Positions 53,864 to 62,917 of a stretch of 64,000 bases of DNA are shown one piece after another. This DNA comes from Robertmurraya korlensis NBRC 107688. GTDB taxonomy: Bacteria > Bacillota > Bacilli > Bacillales > Cytobacillaceae. Location: assembly GCF_001591645.1 (NCBI RefSeq), contig NZ_BCVH01000008.1:124001-188000 (forward strand), read 5' to 3'. Position numbers and translations under genes: made by a program. Below the pieces are notes generated by a model that was not told the DNA's origin, did not search any database, and worked only from the letters and a program-made list of their open reading frames with translations. Each line of letters starts with the position of its first letter. Position 1 is the first letter of the stretch.

Positions 53864-54883
53864 ATGAAAAAGTTATTTTCAGTATTAATTTTAGCATTGA
53901 TTCTACTAGTTGCAGGTTGTGGTGGCGCAGAAGAATCGAAGAATAATAATAGTTCAACTAACGAAGAAAAGAAAAGGATTGCTTTAGTTTTACCTGAGAA
54001 AATGGGTGTGAACCCATTCTTCCAACAAATGGATGAAGGAGCGAAACTAGCTGCAGAGGAACTCGCAGTGGAGTTAAAGACCATTGAGTCAACTGATCAC
54101 TCGGCTATTGAAGAAAATCTTCGTGTGGCAGTTGCTGAAGGGTATGATTTGATTATTACATCTTCTTTTGAATCAGAAGATGCGCTTAAAAAGGTAGCAG
54201 CAGAAAATCCAGATCGTCAGTTTGCAATTATTGATACAGTAGTAGACTTACCAAATGTTCAAAGTGTTAACTTCCGTGAACATGAAGCAGCGTATCTTTT
54301 AGGAGCAGCTGCAGGACTGTCAACTAAGACAGACAAAGTTGGTATGGTTGTTGCAATGGATATTCCATTAATGAAAAAGTGGACGGTAGCTTTCGAACAG
54401 GGGCTTAAAGAAACGAATCCTGAAGCTGAGTTTCTAGTAAATTATGTGGGAAGCTTCTCAGATCCTGCTAAAGCAAAGGAACTAGCTTTGCTTCAAGCAT
54501 CTAAAGGAGCAGACTTTATTGCAGGAGCTTCAGCAGTTGGTGATCTAGGAGTATTTGAAGCAGCGAAAGAACAAGGATTCTATACGTCAGGACAAGATGT
54601 GGATCGCACAGAAGTAGATCCTGAGCATGTGGTTCTATCGCAGCTTAAAGGTACAGATGCTGCAGCATATGAAACGGTAAAGGCTTTTGCAAATGGTAGC
54701 TTTGAACCTGGAGTGGTTGAGTATGGTTTAAAGGAAAAAGGCGTTGGCTTGACATATGTTACGCATGAAAGCAAGACTCCACTTCATTCTTTTGTTGGTC
54801 AGGAAGCGATTGATCAAGTAAAAGCACTTTATGAAGAGATCATTGCTGGTAATAAAGTAGTTGAGAATCCATTAAGTGAGTAA
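53864..54883 (+). CDS. nupN: BMP family nucleoside-binding lipoprotein
   Basis: This is the extracellular binding subunit of a nucleoside ABC importer of the BMP/Med family. A signal peptide ends in the lipobox VAGC, with C19 as lipid site, followed by a flexible N/S-rich linker. The core shows ITSSFESEDALKKVA, DKVGMVVAMD and YTSGQDVDRTEVDP. The length of 339 residues is typical. ATG 53864 follows AGGGGGAA. A hairpin separates it from the ATPase gene, as between araN and araP. Substrate purine or pyrimidine nucleosides are inferred from the nupNOPQ-like order and the phosphorylase downstream. Confidence 0.88.
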   Translation: MKKLFSVLILALILLVAGCGGAEESKNNNSSTNEEKKRIALVLPEKMGVNPFFQQMDEGAKLAAEELAVELKTIESTDHSAIEENLRVAVAEGYDLIITSSFESEDALKKVAAENPDRQFAIIDTVVDLPNVQSVNFREHEAAYLLGAAAGLSTKTDKVGMVVAMDIPLMKKWTVAFEQGLKETNPEAEFLVNYVGSFSDPAKAKELALLQASKGADFIAGASAVGDLGVFEAAKEQGFYTSGQDVDRTEVDPEHVVLSQLKGTDAAAYETVKAFANGSFEPGVVEYGLKEKGVGLTYVTHESKTPLHSFVGQEAIDQVKALYEEIIAGNKVVENPLSE

Positions 54884-54897
54884 AAACTGAAAAAATC

Positions 54898-54924
54898 AAA
54901 CCGACTGCATAGTGTAGTCGGTTT
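54898..54924 (+). terminator. partial terminator between the lipoprotein and ATPase genes
   Basis: AAACCGACT pairs with AGTCGGTTT, with a short inner CA/TG, and is followed after CCA by five T residues. It probably lowers read-through, giving excess binding protein. Confidence 0.6.
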
Positions 54925-54947
54925 CCATTTTTACAGGGGGGAAAACA

Positions 54948-56486
54948 ATGACTTATCGCTTAGAGATGAAGGAAATGACAAAGAAATATGGTGATTTCCT
55001 TGCAAATGATGGCATTTCCATTCAACTTAAAAAAGGAGAGGTTCTTGCCATTGTTGGTGAAAATGGTGCTGGTAAAACCACGCTCATGCGGATGCTTTAT
55101 GGTTTAGAACAGCCAACAAGTGGAGAAATCAAGCTTAATGGAGATCAAACCCAATTCTATGGTCCTCGAGATTCAATCAAACAAGGAATAGGAATGGTAC
55201 ATCAGCATTTTATGTTATTTAGTGATTTCACCGTTACCGAAAATATTGTGATAGGTCATGAACCTATCAATAATGGGTTTTTCAATAGAAAATTAGCATC
55301 TGAACAAGTTCAAAAGCTGAGTGATCAATATAAAATTCCTGTTAATCCTAGTAAAAAAGCGGGAGATTGTTCAGTCGGAGAGCAGCAACGGATTGAAATT
55401 TTAAAAGTACTTTACCAAGGTGCGGAAATTATTATTCTAGATGAGCCTACAGCTGTATTAACCCCTTTTGAAGTGGATGAGCTATTAAAAACAATTCGTT
55501 ATCTTGCTGATCAAGGAAAGAGTATTATTCTTATTACTCATAAGTTGCCAGAAGTTATGAAGGTAGCCGATCATGTGACCGTGTTACGAAATGGTCGAGT
55601 CACCGGGAACGTAAAAAAGGTAGATACATCCATTGATGAACTGGCTAAGATGATGGTCGGAAGAGAGCTCCAACAGCTTTCAGAGCGTAATCAATTAAAG
55701 GGAGAGCCTTTGCTAGAGGTGGAAGCTATTTCGATAAAAGGAAAGGGCTCAAAACCTGTATTGGACCAGCTCTCTTTAACTGTTCATCGCGGGGAAATAG
55801 TCGGAATTGCGGGGGTGTCTGGAAACGGCCAATCGGAGCTTATTCAAGCGATTACTGGCTTAACATCAGTGGATCAGGGTGATATACGGTTAGGCAGTAC
55901 GAATTTAACTGGTAAATCAGTAGCGTTTAGAAGGAATGAGGGGTTGGCTCATATTCCAGAGGATCGTTTTTTATGGGGAGCTGCAAAAGAAGCGACTATA
56001 GAAGAAACTGGAATGATGGGATATTACAATAAAAAAGCCTTTAACAAGTATTCATTTATACTGAAAAAATCGTTTCGTGGGGTCGTAAAAGGTTGGATTG
56101 ACCGATTCGAGATAAAGGCTAAATCTCTAGACGACAAATCAGGAAATCTTTCGGGTGGAAACCTACAAAAACTAATCGTTGCTCGTGAACTTGGATTTGA
56201 AACCGATTTTCTTATTGCTGCTGAACCCACTCGTGGTGTGGATATAGGGGCCATGGAATATATCCATGAAGCCATTCTTGAAAAGCGAAACCGTGGGGAT
56301 GGGATTTTACTAGTATCTTCGGAGCTATCAGAAATTCTATTGTTATCAGACCGGATTGCCGTCATGTTTGAAGGGAAAATCGTCGATATTCTTAATAGAA
56401 GAGATGCAACAGAAGAACGTTTAAGTGTACTGATGGCAGGAGGAAAAGAAGATGAATCTTCAACGAAAAATACAACAACTGCTTAA
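54948..56486 (+). CDS. nupO: nucleoside ABC importer ATPase with two nucleotide-binding domains
   Basis: This 512-residue protein carries two ABC domains, as in the ribose/nucleoside importer class. The first has Walker A GENGAGKTT, signature SVGEQQRIEI and Walker B IIILDEP. The second has a degenerate Walker A (GVSGNGQSE) and a signature LSGGNLQKLIVARELG, the usual pattern for this class. AGGGGGGAAAAC precedes the ATG. Its end overlaps the first permease gene by 35 bases. Confidence 0.92.
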   Translation: MTYRLEMKEMTKKYGDFLANDGISIQLKKGEVLAIVGENGAGKTTLMRMLYGLEQPTSGEIKLNGDQTQFYGPRDSIKQGIGMVHQHFMLFSDFTVTENIVIGHEPINNGFFNRKLASEQVQKLSDQYKIPVNPSKKAGDCSVGEQQRIEILKVLYQGAEIIILDEPTAVLTPFEVDELLKTIRYLADQGKSIILITHKLPEVMKVADHVTVLRNGRVTGNVKKVDTSIDELAKMMVGRELQQLSERNQLKGEPLLEVEAISIKGKGSKPVLDQLSLTVHRGEIVGIAGVSGNGQSELIQAITGLTSVDQGDIRLGSTNLTGKSVAFRRNEGLAHIPEDRFLWGAAKEATIEETGMMGYYNKKAFNKYSFILKKSFRGVVKGWIDRFEIKAKSLDDKSGNLSGGNLQKLIVARELGFETDFLIAAEPTRGVDIGAMEYIHEAILEKRNRGDGILLVSSELSEILLLSDRIAVMFEGKIVDILNRRDATEERLSVLMAGGKEDESSTKNTTTA

Positions 56487-57528
56487 GCCTTTATCGCAAC
56501 CGTTACTAGCGGTGCTGATTGGACTTTTCACTGGAGCACTTGCCATAGCCCTTATAGGGGAGTCTGTCATTGATACGTACAAAGTTATGTGGGATGGAGC
56601 GTTTGGAAACTTCTACTTTTTAACAGCTACTCTCGCTCGTGCTACTCCTATTATATTGGTTGGATTGGGGTTAGCTATCGCTTTTCGTGCCGGTGTGTTC
56701 AATATGGGTGCGGAAGGTCAGATGGTATTGGGAGCTGTATGTGCCGCGCTTGCATCCCTTTATGTACCCGGATCTGGGTTCGTAAAATTGTTATCTGCGT
56801 TCCTTGCTGGCTTTCTAGCCGGTGGATTATGGTCCTTATTAGCAGGATGGATGGAAGTGAAATATAAAGTTCAGCTACTGATTTCTACCCTTCTATTAAA
56901 CTATGTAGCAGTTTTATTCGCAGGATATTTGGTTGCAGAACCCTTCCAGGATAAGTCGGGTTCTGCAGCCTTAGCTCAGACGCCTATGATTGATCAAGCA
57001 GTTTGGCTTCCAAAACTGTTCACAGGAATGAGCGTTCATATGGGATTTGTAATAGCTGTTATTGGCGCTGTGGTCCTCTATGTGGCTCTTCAATTTACTT
57101 CTTCAGGATATGAAGTGAGAATGCTAGGAAAAAACCCTTTCTTTGCTGAATACGGTGGCATTAATAAAAGTAAGGTTCTCCTCTTTAGCATGTTTTTTAG
57201 CGGAGGAATATCGGGGTTAGCTGGGACAGTTGAAGTTTTAGGTTCTCAATACCGCTATGTAGAAGGGGCACTAACCGTACCAGGCTACGCTTGGACTGGG
57301 CTCATGGCAGCCTTGTTAGCAAACTCCAATCCATTGGGTACTGCAGCAGCTGCTATTTTGCTCGCAGCCTTACAAACGGGTGCGATGGGAATGGAACGGA
57401 ACACAGAAGTACCATTAGAGATTGCAAGTGTGATTCAAGGCGTTCTTATCTTATTCGTTACTGCAAAGTTCACCTTAAACTGGTGGAAAGTTAAAAAGAA
57501 AGCGAGTGACATAAATGGAGCTGTTTGA
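56452..57528 (+). CDS. nupP: nucleoside ABC importer permease 1
   Basis: This 358-residue BPD_transp_2 (LivH/RbsC-like) permease has about nine or ten membrane segments. The motif FNMGAEGQMVLGA, typical of nucleoside-type permeases, occurs near residue 85, and GYAWTGLMAALLANSNP is in the late cytoplasmic loop. AGGAGGAAAAGAAG inside the ATPase gene precedes the ATG. It overlaps the next permease gene by 14 bases. Confidence 0.9.
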   Translation: MNLQRKIQQLLKPLSQPLLAVLIGLFTGALAIALIGESVIDTYKVMWDGAFGNFYFLTATLARATPIILVGLGLAIAFRAGVFNMGAEGQMVLGAVCAALASLYVPGSGFVKLLSAFLAGFLAGGLWSLLAGWMEVKYKVQLLISTLLLNYVAVLFAGYLVAEPFQDKSGSAALAQTPMIDQAVWLPKLFTGMSVHMGFVIAVIGAVVLYVALQFTSSGYEVRMLGKNPFFAEYGGINKSKVLLFSMFFSGGISGLAGTVEVLGSQYRYVEGALTVPGYAWTGLMAALLANSNPLGTAAAAILLAALQTGAMGMERNTEVPLEIASVIQGVLILFVTAKFTLNWWKVKKKASDINGAV

Positions 57529-58432
57529 TTATTCCTTTTTTGCTTCTGCTATCCGTATGGTTAGCCCCATTCTTTTGGCAGCCTTAGGTGGAGCGTTATG
57601 TGCTCGAGTTGGAATTTTTAATGTCGGTCTTGAGGGCTTAATTTTAGCAGGTGCCTTCTCAGCTATTGTAGGTAACTATTATAGCGGAAATGTGATTGTC
57701 GCGGTTTTAACAGGAGCTTTCGGAGCCGTTCTTGTTTCTTTATTATTTGGTCTAGCCACTATCAAGTTTAAGGCCAATCCCATTGTAGCTGGAATTGCGA
57801 TTAACTTTTTGGTTCTTGGCTTAACTACTTTTGGCCTCCGTGCTATTTTTCAAGTTAAGGGAGCCTTTTATGATAAGGATATGAATGGACTTCCTAAGTG
57901 GGATCTACCATTTATAGAGAACATCCCTATGATTGGAAGGTTTCTTTCAGGGCATTCCCCACTTGTGTACACTGCCTTTATAGCAGCCATTCTTTTATAT
58001 ATTTTCTTGTTTAAAACAGTTCTTGGATTCAGAATTTTAGCTGTTGGAAAAAATGAAGCAGCAGCGAGAAGCTTAGGATTGAAGGTTACAACCCTTCAGT
58101 ATGGAGCAATTATTGCAAGTGGAGTTTTATGCGGTCTAGCAGGTGCACAGCTTTCACTTGGGCAAGTCACCATGTTTACAGAGGGGATGACTGCTGGAAG
58201 AGGATTTATCGCTTTAGTAGCTATGATGTTAGGTCAATCACACCCGATTGGCATGATCGGTTCGAGCTTGTTATTTGGTCTAATGGATGCGATGAGTATA
58301 AGGCTACAAGGCTTTTCCATGCCGACGCAATTTACAGCCATGCTACCGTATGTCATTACCATAATCGCGATGTTCTTCCTAAAGGATCGTGGGGTAGACT
58401 CACAAGCATCTGGGCAGCAAAGTTCTAGATAG
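57515..58432 (+). CDS. nupQ: nucleoside ABC importer permease 2
   Basis: This 305-residue permease of the same family carries FNVGLEGLILAGAF near residue 35 and AGRGFIALVAMMLGQSHP near residue 230. About eight to nine membrane segments are visible. Its overlap with the preceding permease gene indicates translational coupling. The molybdoenzyme gene follows after 18 bases. Confidence 0.9.
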   Translation: MELFDYSFFASAIRMVSPILLAALGGALCARVGIFNVGLEGLILAGAFSAIVGNYYSGNVIVAVLTGAFGAVLVSLLFGLATIKFKANPIVAGIAINFLVLGLTTFGLRAIFQVKGAFYDKDMNGLPKWDLPFIENIPMIGRFLSGHSPLVYTAFIAAILLYIFLFKTVLGFRILAVGKNEAAARSLGLKVTTLQYGAIIASGVLCGLAGAQLSLGQVTMFTEGMTAGRGFIALVAMMLGQSHPIGMIGSSLLFGLMDAMSIRLQGFSMPTQFTAMLPYVITIIAMFFLKDRGVDSQASGQQSSR

Positions 58433-58450
58433 AACAAGGAGTGAAAACAA

Positions 58451-59119
58451 ATGAACTTAAGTAAGGCAGATAGAATTAAACGAACAAGAGTACCAATAGC
58501 GGATTCAAAGCATGAAAAACGACTGCCTTCCGGACAAGCATTAACTGAACGTTTTCCGATTCTGCATGAAGGAGACGTTCCTGTTTATGATTTGGAAAAG
58601 TGGGATTTAAAAGTCTTTGGTGAGGTTGATCTAGAAGTGGTCCTCAAGTTTGATCAGATTATGGAAATGCCAGAAACGACGTTAACATCTGATATTCACT
58701 GTGTTACTCGCTGGTCAAGATTTGATAGTGAGTTCACAGGAGTGAAATTTACTGACTTCTTAAGACACGTAAATGTAACTCCTAAGAGTGAATACGTCAT
58801 GCTGCATGGGGATCATGATTATACAGCAAATGTGAAATTATCGGATTTATTACGTGATGACGTGCTTCTAGCTTATTCTTTTGATGGTAAGCCACTTACT
58901 GATAAGCACGGGTGGCCGTTAAGACTTGTCATTCCACATTTATATTTTTGGAAAAGTGTAAAGTGGATTAGGGGAATAGAGTTTATAACCGAGAATAAGC
59001 CAGGGTTTTGGGAGCAAAATGGATTTCATCTAAATGGAGATCCATTTAAAGAGGAAAGGTTTTCCGGAGAAGATCTTCCTATTCCTGAAGATGAATGGGA
59101 GAGAAAAGATTTTGACTAA
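58451..59119 (+). CDS. sulfite-oxidase-fold molybdopterin-dependent oxidoreductase (YuiH-like)
   Basis: This 222-residue soluble protein consists of the sulfite oxidase molybdopterin domain alone. The probable Mo-ligand cysteine is in DIHCVTRWSRF, followed by GVKFTDFL, DHDYTANVKLSDLL and the late RLVIPHLYFWKSVKWIRGIE block (partly quoted). No signal peptide or dimerisation domain is present, as in B. subtilis YuiH. AAGGAGTG precedes the ATG. It lies between a permease gene and a nucleoside phosphorylase gene and overlaps the latter by eight bases, so it is truly part of the operon. The substrate is unknown. Confidence 0.87.
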   Translation: MNLSKADRIKRTRVPIADSKHEKRLPSGQALTERFPILHEGDVPVYDLEKWDLKVFGEVDLEVVLKFDQIMEMPETTLTSDIHCVTRWSRFDSEFTGVKFTDFLRHVNVTPKSEYVMLHGDHDYTANVKLSDLLRDDVLLAYSFDGKPLTDKHGWPLRLVIPHLYFWKSVKWIRGIEFITENKPGFWEQNGFHLNGDPFKEERFSGEDLPIPEDEWERKDFD

Positions 59120-59840
59120 CTTTTTACCGAACCTTAAATTGTCCAGTGATAGCTTACCTGAGCGAGTCATTGTATGTGGAGATCAGGCCCGTGCGAAAAT
59201 CATAGCTGAACTAATGGACACCCCAACCCAGATAGGTGAGAACCGTGAATATCATAGTTATGCTGGGTTCTGGAAAGGAACCAAAGTAGCTGTGGTTAGT
59301 CATGGAGTGGGAGCACCAGGTGCAGCCGTCTGCTTTGAAGAACTAATCATGGGTGGTGTGCAATCAATCATTCGGGTCGGAACAGCTGGCTCATATCAAA
59401 AAGAACTACAGCCTGGGAGTCTGGTAATCAGTACAGCTGCAGTAAGCTGTGATGGATTAACGAGACAAATTGTCCCTCCAGGCTTCCCCGCAGTTGCAGA
59501 TCGCAAAATAGTGGAGGCGTTAACTGAAACGGCAACATCGACTGTGAACGACCTTGTTGTAAAAGAAGGAATGACACTGACCCTTGATGCGTTTTATTCC
59601 GGTGTTCTTGAATTCCCTCACCAACTGTATAAAAAAGCGGGTATTGTGGCGGTTGAAATGGAAAACTCTGCTCTTTTCGTCATCTCTTCTTTAAAAGCGG
59701 TCAAAGCAGGAGCTATTTTAGCTATTGATGGATTTGCGGATGCAGAACTTCGAGAGGAATATAACCCCCATAACGAGATAGTTGCCAAAGCAATAGATGC
59801 AGGAATGAAAATTGCATTAGATGCTATTACAGAAATCTAA
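59112..59840 (+). CDS. nucleoside phosphorylase (uridine/purine phosphorylase family)
   Basis: This enzyme splits imported nucleosides into base and ribose 1-phosphate. The family-1 phosphorylase fold shows the phosphate-binding RVGTAGSYQ, the sugar-site EMENSALFVI and the late AIDGFAD aspartate. The TTG start (242 residues) lies eight bases after GGGAGAG. The open frame back to 59034 would overlap the previous gene by 86 bases and lacks a ribosome site. Base preference cannot be fixed; the EMEN motif and overall style fit a uridine phosphorylase-like enzyme. A terminator ends the operon. Confidence 0.88.
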   Translation: MTNFLPNLKLSSDSLPERVIVCGDQARAKIIAELMDTPTQIGENREYHSYAGFWKGTKVAVVSHGVGAPGAAVCFEELIMGGVQSIIRVGTAGSYQKELQPGSLVISTAAVSCDGLTRQIVPPGFPAVADRKIVEALTETATSTVNDLVVKEGMTLTLDAFYSGVLEFPHQLYKKAGIVAVEMENSALFVISSLKAVKAGAILAIDGFADAELREEYNPHNEIVAKAIDAGMKIALDAITEI

Positions 59841-59851
59841 TTTGATGAAAT

Positions 59852-59885
59852 AAAATCCCTTTACTCAAAAAGTGAAGGGATTTTT
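59852..59885 (+). terminator. terminator of the nucleoside operon
   Basis: AAAATCCCTT pairs with AAGGGATTTT, with an inner ACT/AGT, and runs into T residues. Confidence 0.85.
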
Positions 59886-59970
59886 AGGCTTGAACACTTT
59901 CTAGAATAAGGTTTAACCTCTGATAGTACTCGGGTATGAAAACTTTAACACTCAGGAAGGAGGCGTTAAA

Positions 59971-60279
59971 GTGGAAGGGCTCACTGTAATTGCGTCGCTT
60001 AGTATCCTTTTAATAGGGTGGATGATTTGGTCAAAGTTGACATGGAAAACCATCATGGTCAGCTCAGACCTTCGCTCAGAAGAAGCAATAAGAGATAAAT
60101 ACAAACTATTAAAATCTGAAAATATACGTTGTCAGTTGAAAAAAGAGATGCCGACCCCTATGGTACTAGGAGTAACTCCAGTTGTTCACAATCAGGTCGA
60201 TTCTAATGGTCATTCATCCAGGCTTAAGTTATTGGTTCATCGAAGAGATATTTATAAAGTTAACCAATTGAATTTTTAG
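59971..60279 (+). CDS. small single-span membrane protein of unknown function
   Basis: The 102-residue protein has one N-terminal membrane segment (LTVIASLSILLIGWMIW) and a basic cytoplasmic tail ending VHRRDIYKVNQLNF. No family is recognised. GGAAGGAGG before the GTG start supports translation. It is flanked by terminators. Confidence 0.65.
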   Translation: MEGLTVIASLSILLIGWMIWSKLTWKTIMVSSDLRSEEAIRDKYKLLKSENIRCQLKKEMPTPMVLGVTPVVHNQVDSNGHSSRLKLLVHRRDIYKVNQLNF

Positions 60280-60281
60280 TG

Positions 60282-60325
60282 AAAAGGGTATCCACAACAT
60301 ATTTATGTGTTGGGATACCCTTTTG
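60282..60325 (+). terminator. terminator after the small membrane protein gene
   Basis: AAAAGGGTATCC (60282-60293) pairs perfectly with GGATACCCTTTT (60313-60324). Confidence 0.88.
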
Positions 60326-60399
60326 TTTGTCTAAAGTATCGTTCCGCCCAAACGGTTTTCCCCCTACGTGAATAGGCTAATGTCAAGGGGGTGAATCAT

Positions 60400-60576
60400 T
60401 TGAAATGGGGAAATTTCTTGCTCATCTTCATTTGTGCGTTAATCTTATTATTAATTCCATGCTTCTATTTTCAGTCTGATTCTAATGAAACTAGTCATAA
60501 ACAATATGAAACTACCACCGCCAGTACGAACGAACAACAAAATAAAATTACGGAAGCTAGATACAAATTTTTTTAA
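60400..60576 (+). CDS. short membrane-anchored peptide of unknown function
   Basis: A peptide of about 58 residues has one hydrophobic segment (GNFLLIFICALILLLIPCF) and a polar, threonine- and glutamine-rich tail. TTG 60400 is preferred to GTG 60391 because AAGGGGGTGA lies seven bases before the TTG and overlaps the GTG. It is bounded by terminators on both sides. Coding status rests on the ribosome site and the sensible membrane topology. Confidence 0.5.
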   Translation: MKWGNFLLIFICALILLLIPCFYFQSDSNETSHKQYETTTASTNEQQNKITEARYKFF

Positions 60577-60594
60577 GCGAGTTTCTTGGAATTA

Positions 60595-60628
60595 AAAACC
60601 CTCTTTCCTCTAAAAGGAAGAGGGTTTT
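60595..60628 (+). terminator. terminator after the short peptide gene
   Basis: AAAACCCTCTTTCCT pairs with AGGAAGAGGGTTTT with one bulged T, around a CTAAA loop. Confidence 0.8.
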
Positions 60629-60776
60629 GTATATTTAGTAATAATTACTTATAAATATACTAGAATTTTAGGGCGATATATATTATATTAGAAAAATAGT
60701 AAAAGTTTTGCATAATTATTAAACACTATGTGATTTTATGAATAAATCTCTCTTACAATATAAAGGAGTGTTAGTT

Positions 60777-61949
60777 ATGAATAATCAACTTAAACAAAAC
60801 TTAGAGGCAATACAAAATAAGCTGTGGGAAATAAGTGATTCCTTATATCGCAACCCTGAACTAGGTGATCAAGAATACCAATCCATGCAAAAACTAGTCG
60901 CTTTTTTAAAGGAGCATCATTTCGAAGTAGAAACAGGAATTGTTGAGCGGCCCACTGCCTTTAAAGCGGTATACGACAGCAAAAAAGAGGGACCAACAAT
61001 TGCTTATTTATCGGAATACGATGCACTGCCAGGTGTGGGACACGGATGTGGCCATAATATGATAGGTACAATGAGTGTAGGTGCTGGGGTCTTGTTAAGC
61101 AAAATGGTTGATGAGATGGGTGGACGAGTCATTGTTCTTGGGACTCCTGCTGAAGAAACAAATGGAGCAAAGGTTCCAATGGCAGAACAAGGGATATTTG
61201 ATGATATTGACGTGGCTATGATTTTGCATCCAGCCGATGAGTCTTATGAAAGTGGAGATTCCTTAGCAATGGATGCGATTCAATTTGCTTATTCTGGTCA
61301 GTCAAGTCATGCCGCGGCTTCACCAGAGAAAGGTATCAATGCACTTGATGCAGTACTCCAGCTATTTAACGGTATTAATGCACTTCGTCAGCATGTGACA
61401 TCAGATGTCCGAATTCATGGAATCATTAAAGAAGGTGGGATTGCAGCGAATATCGTTCCTGATAAAGCAGTTGCCCAATTTTATGTTCGTGCGAAAAACC
61501 GTAGTTATTTAGATGAAGTCGTTCAGAAAGTGAAAAATATTGCCCATGGTGCAGCATTGGTAACAGGAGCAGAAGTGGAAATTACGAACTATGAGCTTAG
61601 CTACGATAATATGGTGACAAATCAAGCACTGTCCGACCTTTTTACAGAGAACCTTCTAGCCACTGGAGTGGAAAAGGTATTAAAAGCTAAGGACACATAT
61701 GGATCAATTGATATGGGGAATGTAAGCCATGTTGTTCCTGCCATCCACCCTTATATAGGACTAGACTCACCTGGCCTCGTTGCCCATACAAAAGAGTTTG
61801 CAGATATAACAATTACTGAAAATTCTCATCAAGTCCTGAGTAAAGGTGCGCTTGCTCTTGCTTCCACTGGTTATGAATTACTAATGAGTAAAGAGGTTTT
61901 TGAAAAAGTGGTAAACGAATTTCAGGAAGCGAAAAGAAAGAATGGATAA
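60777..61949 (+). CDS. M20 peptidase family amidohydrolase (PM20D2/AbgB-like)
   Basis: This 390-residue zinc amidohydrolase has the M20 landmarks YLSEYDALPGVGHGCGHNM (metal ligands), TPAEETNGAKV (catalytic glutamate) and the dimerisation-domain SSHAAASPEKGINALDA. Its branch resembles enzymes acting on aminobenzoyl-glutamate or dipeptides. ATG 60777 follows AAAGGAG; the frame back to 60738 lacks a ribosome site. It lies just before the arginine importer, but the ArgR-controlled promoter between them suggests separate transcription. Confidence 0.88.
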   Translation: MNNQLKQNLEAIQNKLWEISDSLYRNPELGDQEYQSMQKLVAFLKEHHFEVETGIVERPTAFKAVYDSKKEGPTIAYLSEYDALPGVGHGCGHNMIGTMSVGAGVLLSKMVDEMGGRVIVLGTPAEETNGAKVPMAEQGIFDDIDVAMILHPADESYESGDSLAMDAIQFAYSGQSSHAAASPEKGINALDAVLQLFNGINALRQHVTSDVRIHGIIKEGGIAANIVPDKAVAQFYVRAKNRSYLDEVVQKVKNIAHGAALVTGAEVEITNYELSYDNMVTNQALSDLFTENLLATGVEKVLKAKDTYGSIDMGNVSHVVPAIHPYIGLDSPGLVAHTKEFADITITENSHQVLSKGALALASTGYELLMSKEVFEKVVNEFQEAKRKNG

Positions 61950-62029
61950 GCTCATTATTTCATTGAAATAATAAAATCATTGATTTAAATAGTAAAGTAA
62001 TCTGAATATTTTTATATTAAAAAAGCTAC

Positions 62030-62058
62030 TTTTCATAATCATACGTATGTGTTATTAT
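62030..62058 (+). promoter_or_regulatory. sigma-A promoter of artP
   Basis: TTTTCA (62030-62035), a 17-base spacer and TATTAT (62053-62058) place the start point at the edge of the ArgR box. Confidence 0.65.
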
Positions 62059-62065
62059 ACATTTA

Positions 62066-62084
62066 GTTGAATAATTATTCGTAT
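62066..62084. promoter_or_regulatory. ArgR/AhrC box
   Basis: A perfect 12-base palindrome, GAATAATTATTC (62069-62080), preceded by TT and followed by GTAT, matches the ARG-box consensus TNTGAATWWWWATTCANW closely. It covers the predicted transcription start, so arginine-bound ArgR would repress the importer. Confidence 0.7.
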
Positions 62085-62113
62085 AAATCATATAAACAAA
62101 CGGAGGAAATAAC

Positions 62114-62881
62114 ATGAAAAAGTTCGGTCTACTTATTACATTAATTTTAACGTTAGTATTAGCAGCATGTGGCCAAAACAACGATGCTGGAAACGCTGAT
62201 GCAGAAGCTGATAAAAAAGTTTTAACAATGGGAACATCTGCAGATTTTGCTCCATTTGAATCTAGAAATACTTCTGGAGAAGTAGAAGGCTTTGATATTG
62301 ATTTAGCAAAATACATTGCAGAAGAATTAGGATATGAACTTAAAATTGAAGATATGAAATTCGATGGACTAATTGGTGCACTACAAGCGAATCGTGTGGA
62401 TCTAGTGTTATCAGGAATGTCTGCTACTGAAAAGCGTGCACAAAATGTAGACTTCTCTACCCAATACCACCATTCAGGAGAAATGTTCTTAACTCTAAAG
62501 GATTCTGAGATTAAAACGATTGATAATTTAGAAGGAAAAACAGTTGGTGTACAGTTAGGTACGATTCAAGAAGAAGGTGCTCGTAAGCTTCAAGAAACGA
62601 TGAAGTTTGAAATTAAGGCTGTTGATAACGCGACGATTCTAATTCAAGAATTACTAGCTAATCGGATTGATGTAGCATACATGGATAAGTCAGTTGCAAC
62701 AGGTTATATTAATGAGCAAGGTTTAGGAGGATTTGACGATCCTACTACAAGCTCACCAGGAATGGCGGTTGCTTTTCCAAAGGGAAGTGAACTAGTGGAC
62801 GATGTTAACAAAGTCCTAAAGGCAATGGAAGAGAACGGAAAGCTAGAAGAATTAAAAGAAAAATGGTTATCTGAGGAATAA
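62114..62881 (+). CDS. artP: arginine-binding lipoprotein ArtP
   Basis: This is a polar amino-acid ABC binding protein of 255 residues, the length of B. subtilis ArtP. The signal peptide ends LAAC, with C19 lipidated. The family-3 binding fold shows LTMGTSADFAPFES, VEGFDIDLAKYIAEELGY, DLVLSGMSATEKR and KTVGVQLGTIQEEG. CGGAGG precedes the ATG. Arginine as substrate follows from gene order, length match and the ArgR box, not from direct evidence. Confidence 0.88.
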   Translation: MKKFGLLITLILTLVLAACGQNNDAGNADAEADKKVLTMGTSADFAPFESRNTSGEVEGFDIDLAKYIAEELGYELKIEDMKFDGLIGALQANRVDLVLSGMSATEKRAQNVDFSTQYHHSGEMFLTLKDSEIKTIDNLEGKTVGVQLGTIQEEGARKLQETMKFEIKAVDNATILIQELLANRIDVAYMDKSVATGYINEQGLGGFDDPTTSSPGMAVAFPKGSELVDDVNKVLKAMEENGKLEELKEKWLSEE

Positions 62882-62917
62882 GTTGAAATAGAAAAATATT
62901 AAAGTGAGGTGTAAGGC

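Noticed and set aside
59034-59111. Long N-terminal extension of the nucleoside phosphorylase
   Set aside because: It overlaps the preceding gene by 86 bases, lacks a ribosome site and reads unlike the family; TTG 59112 is well placed.
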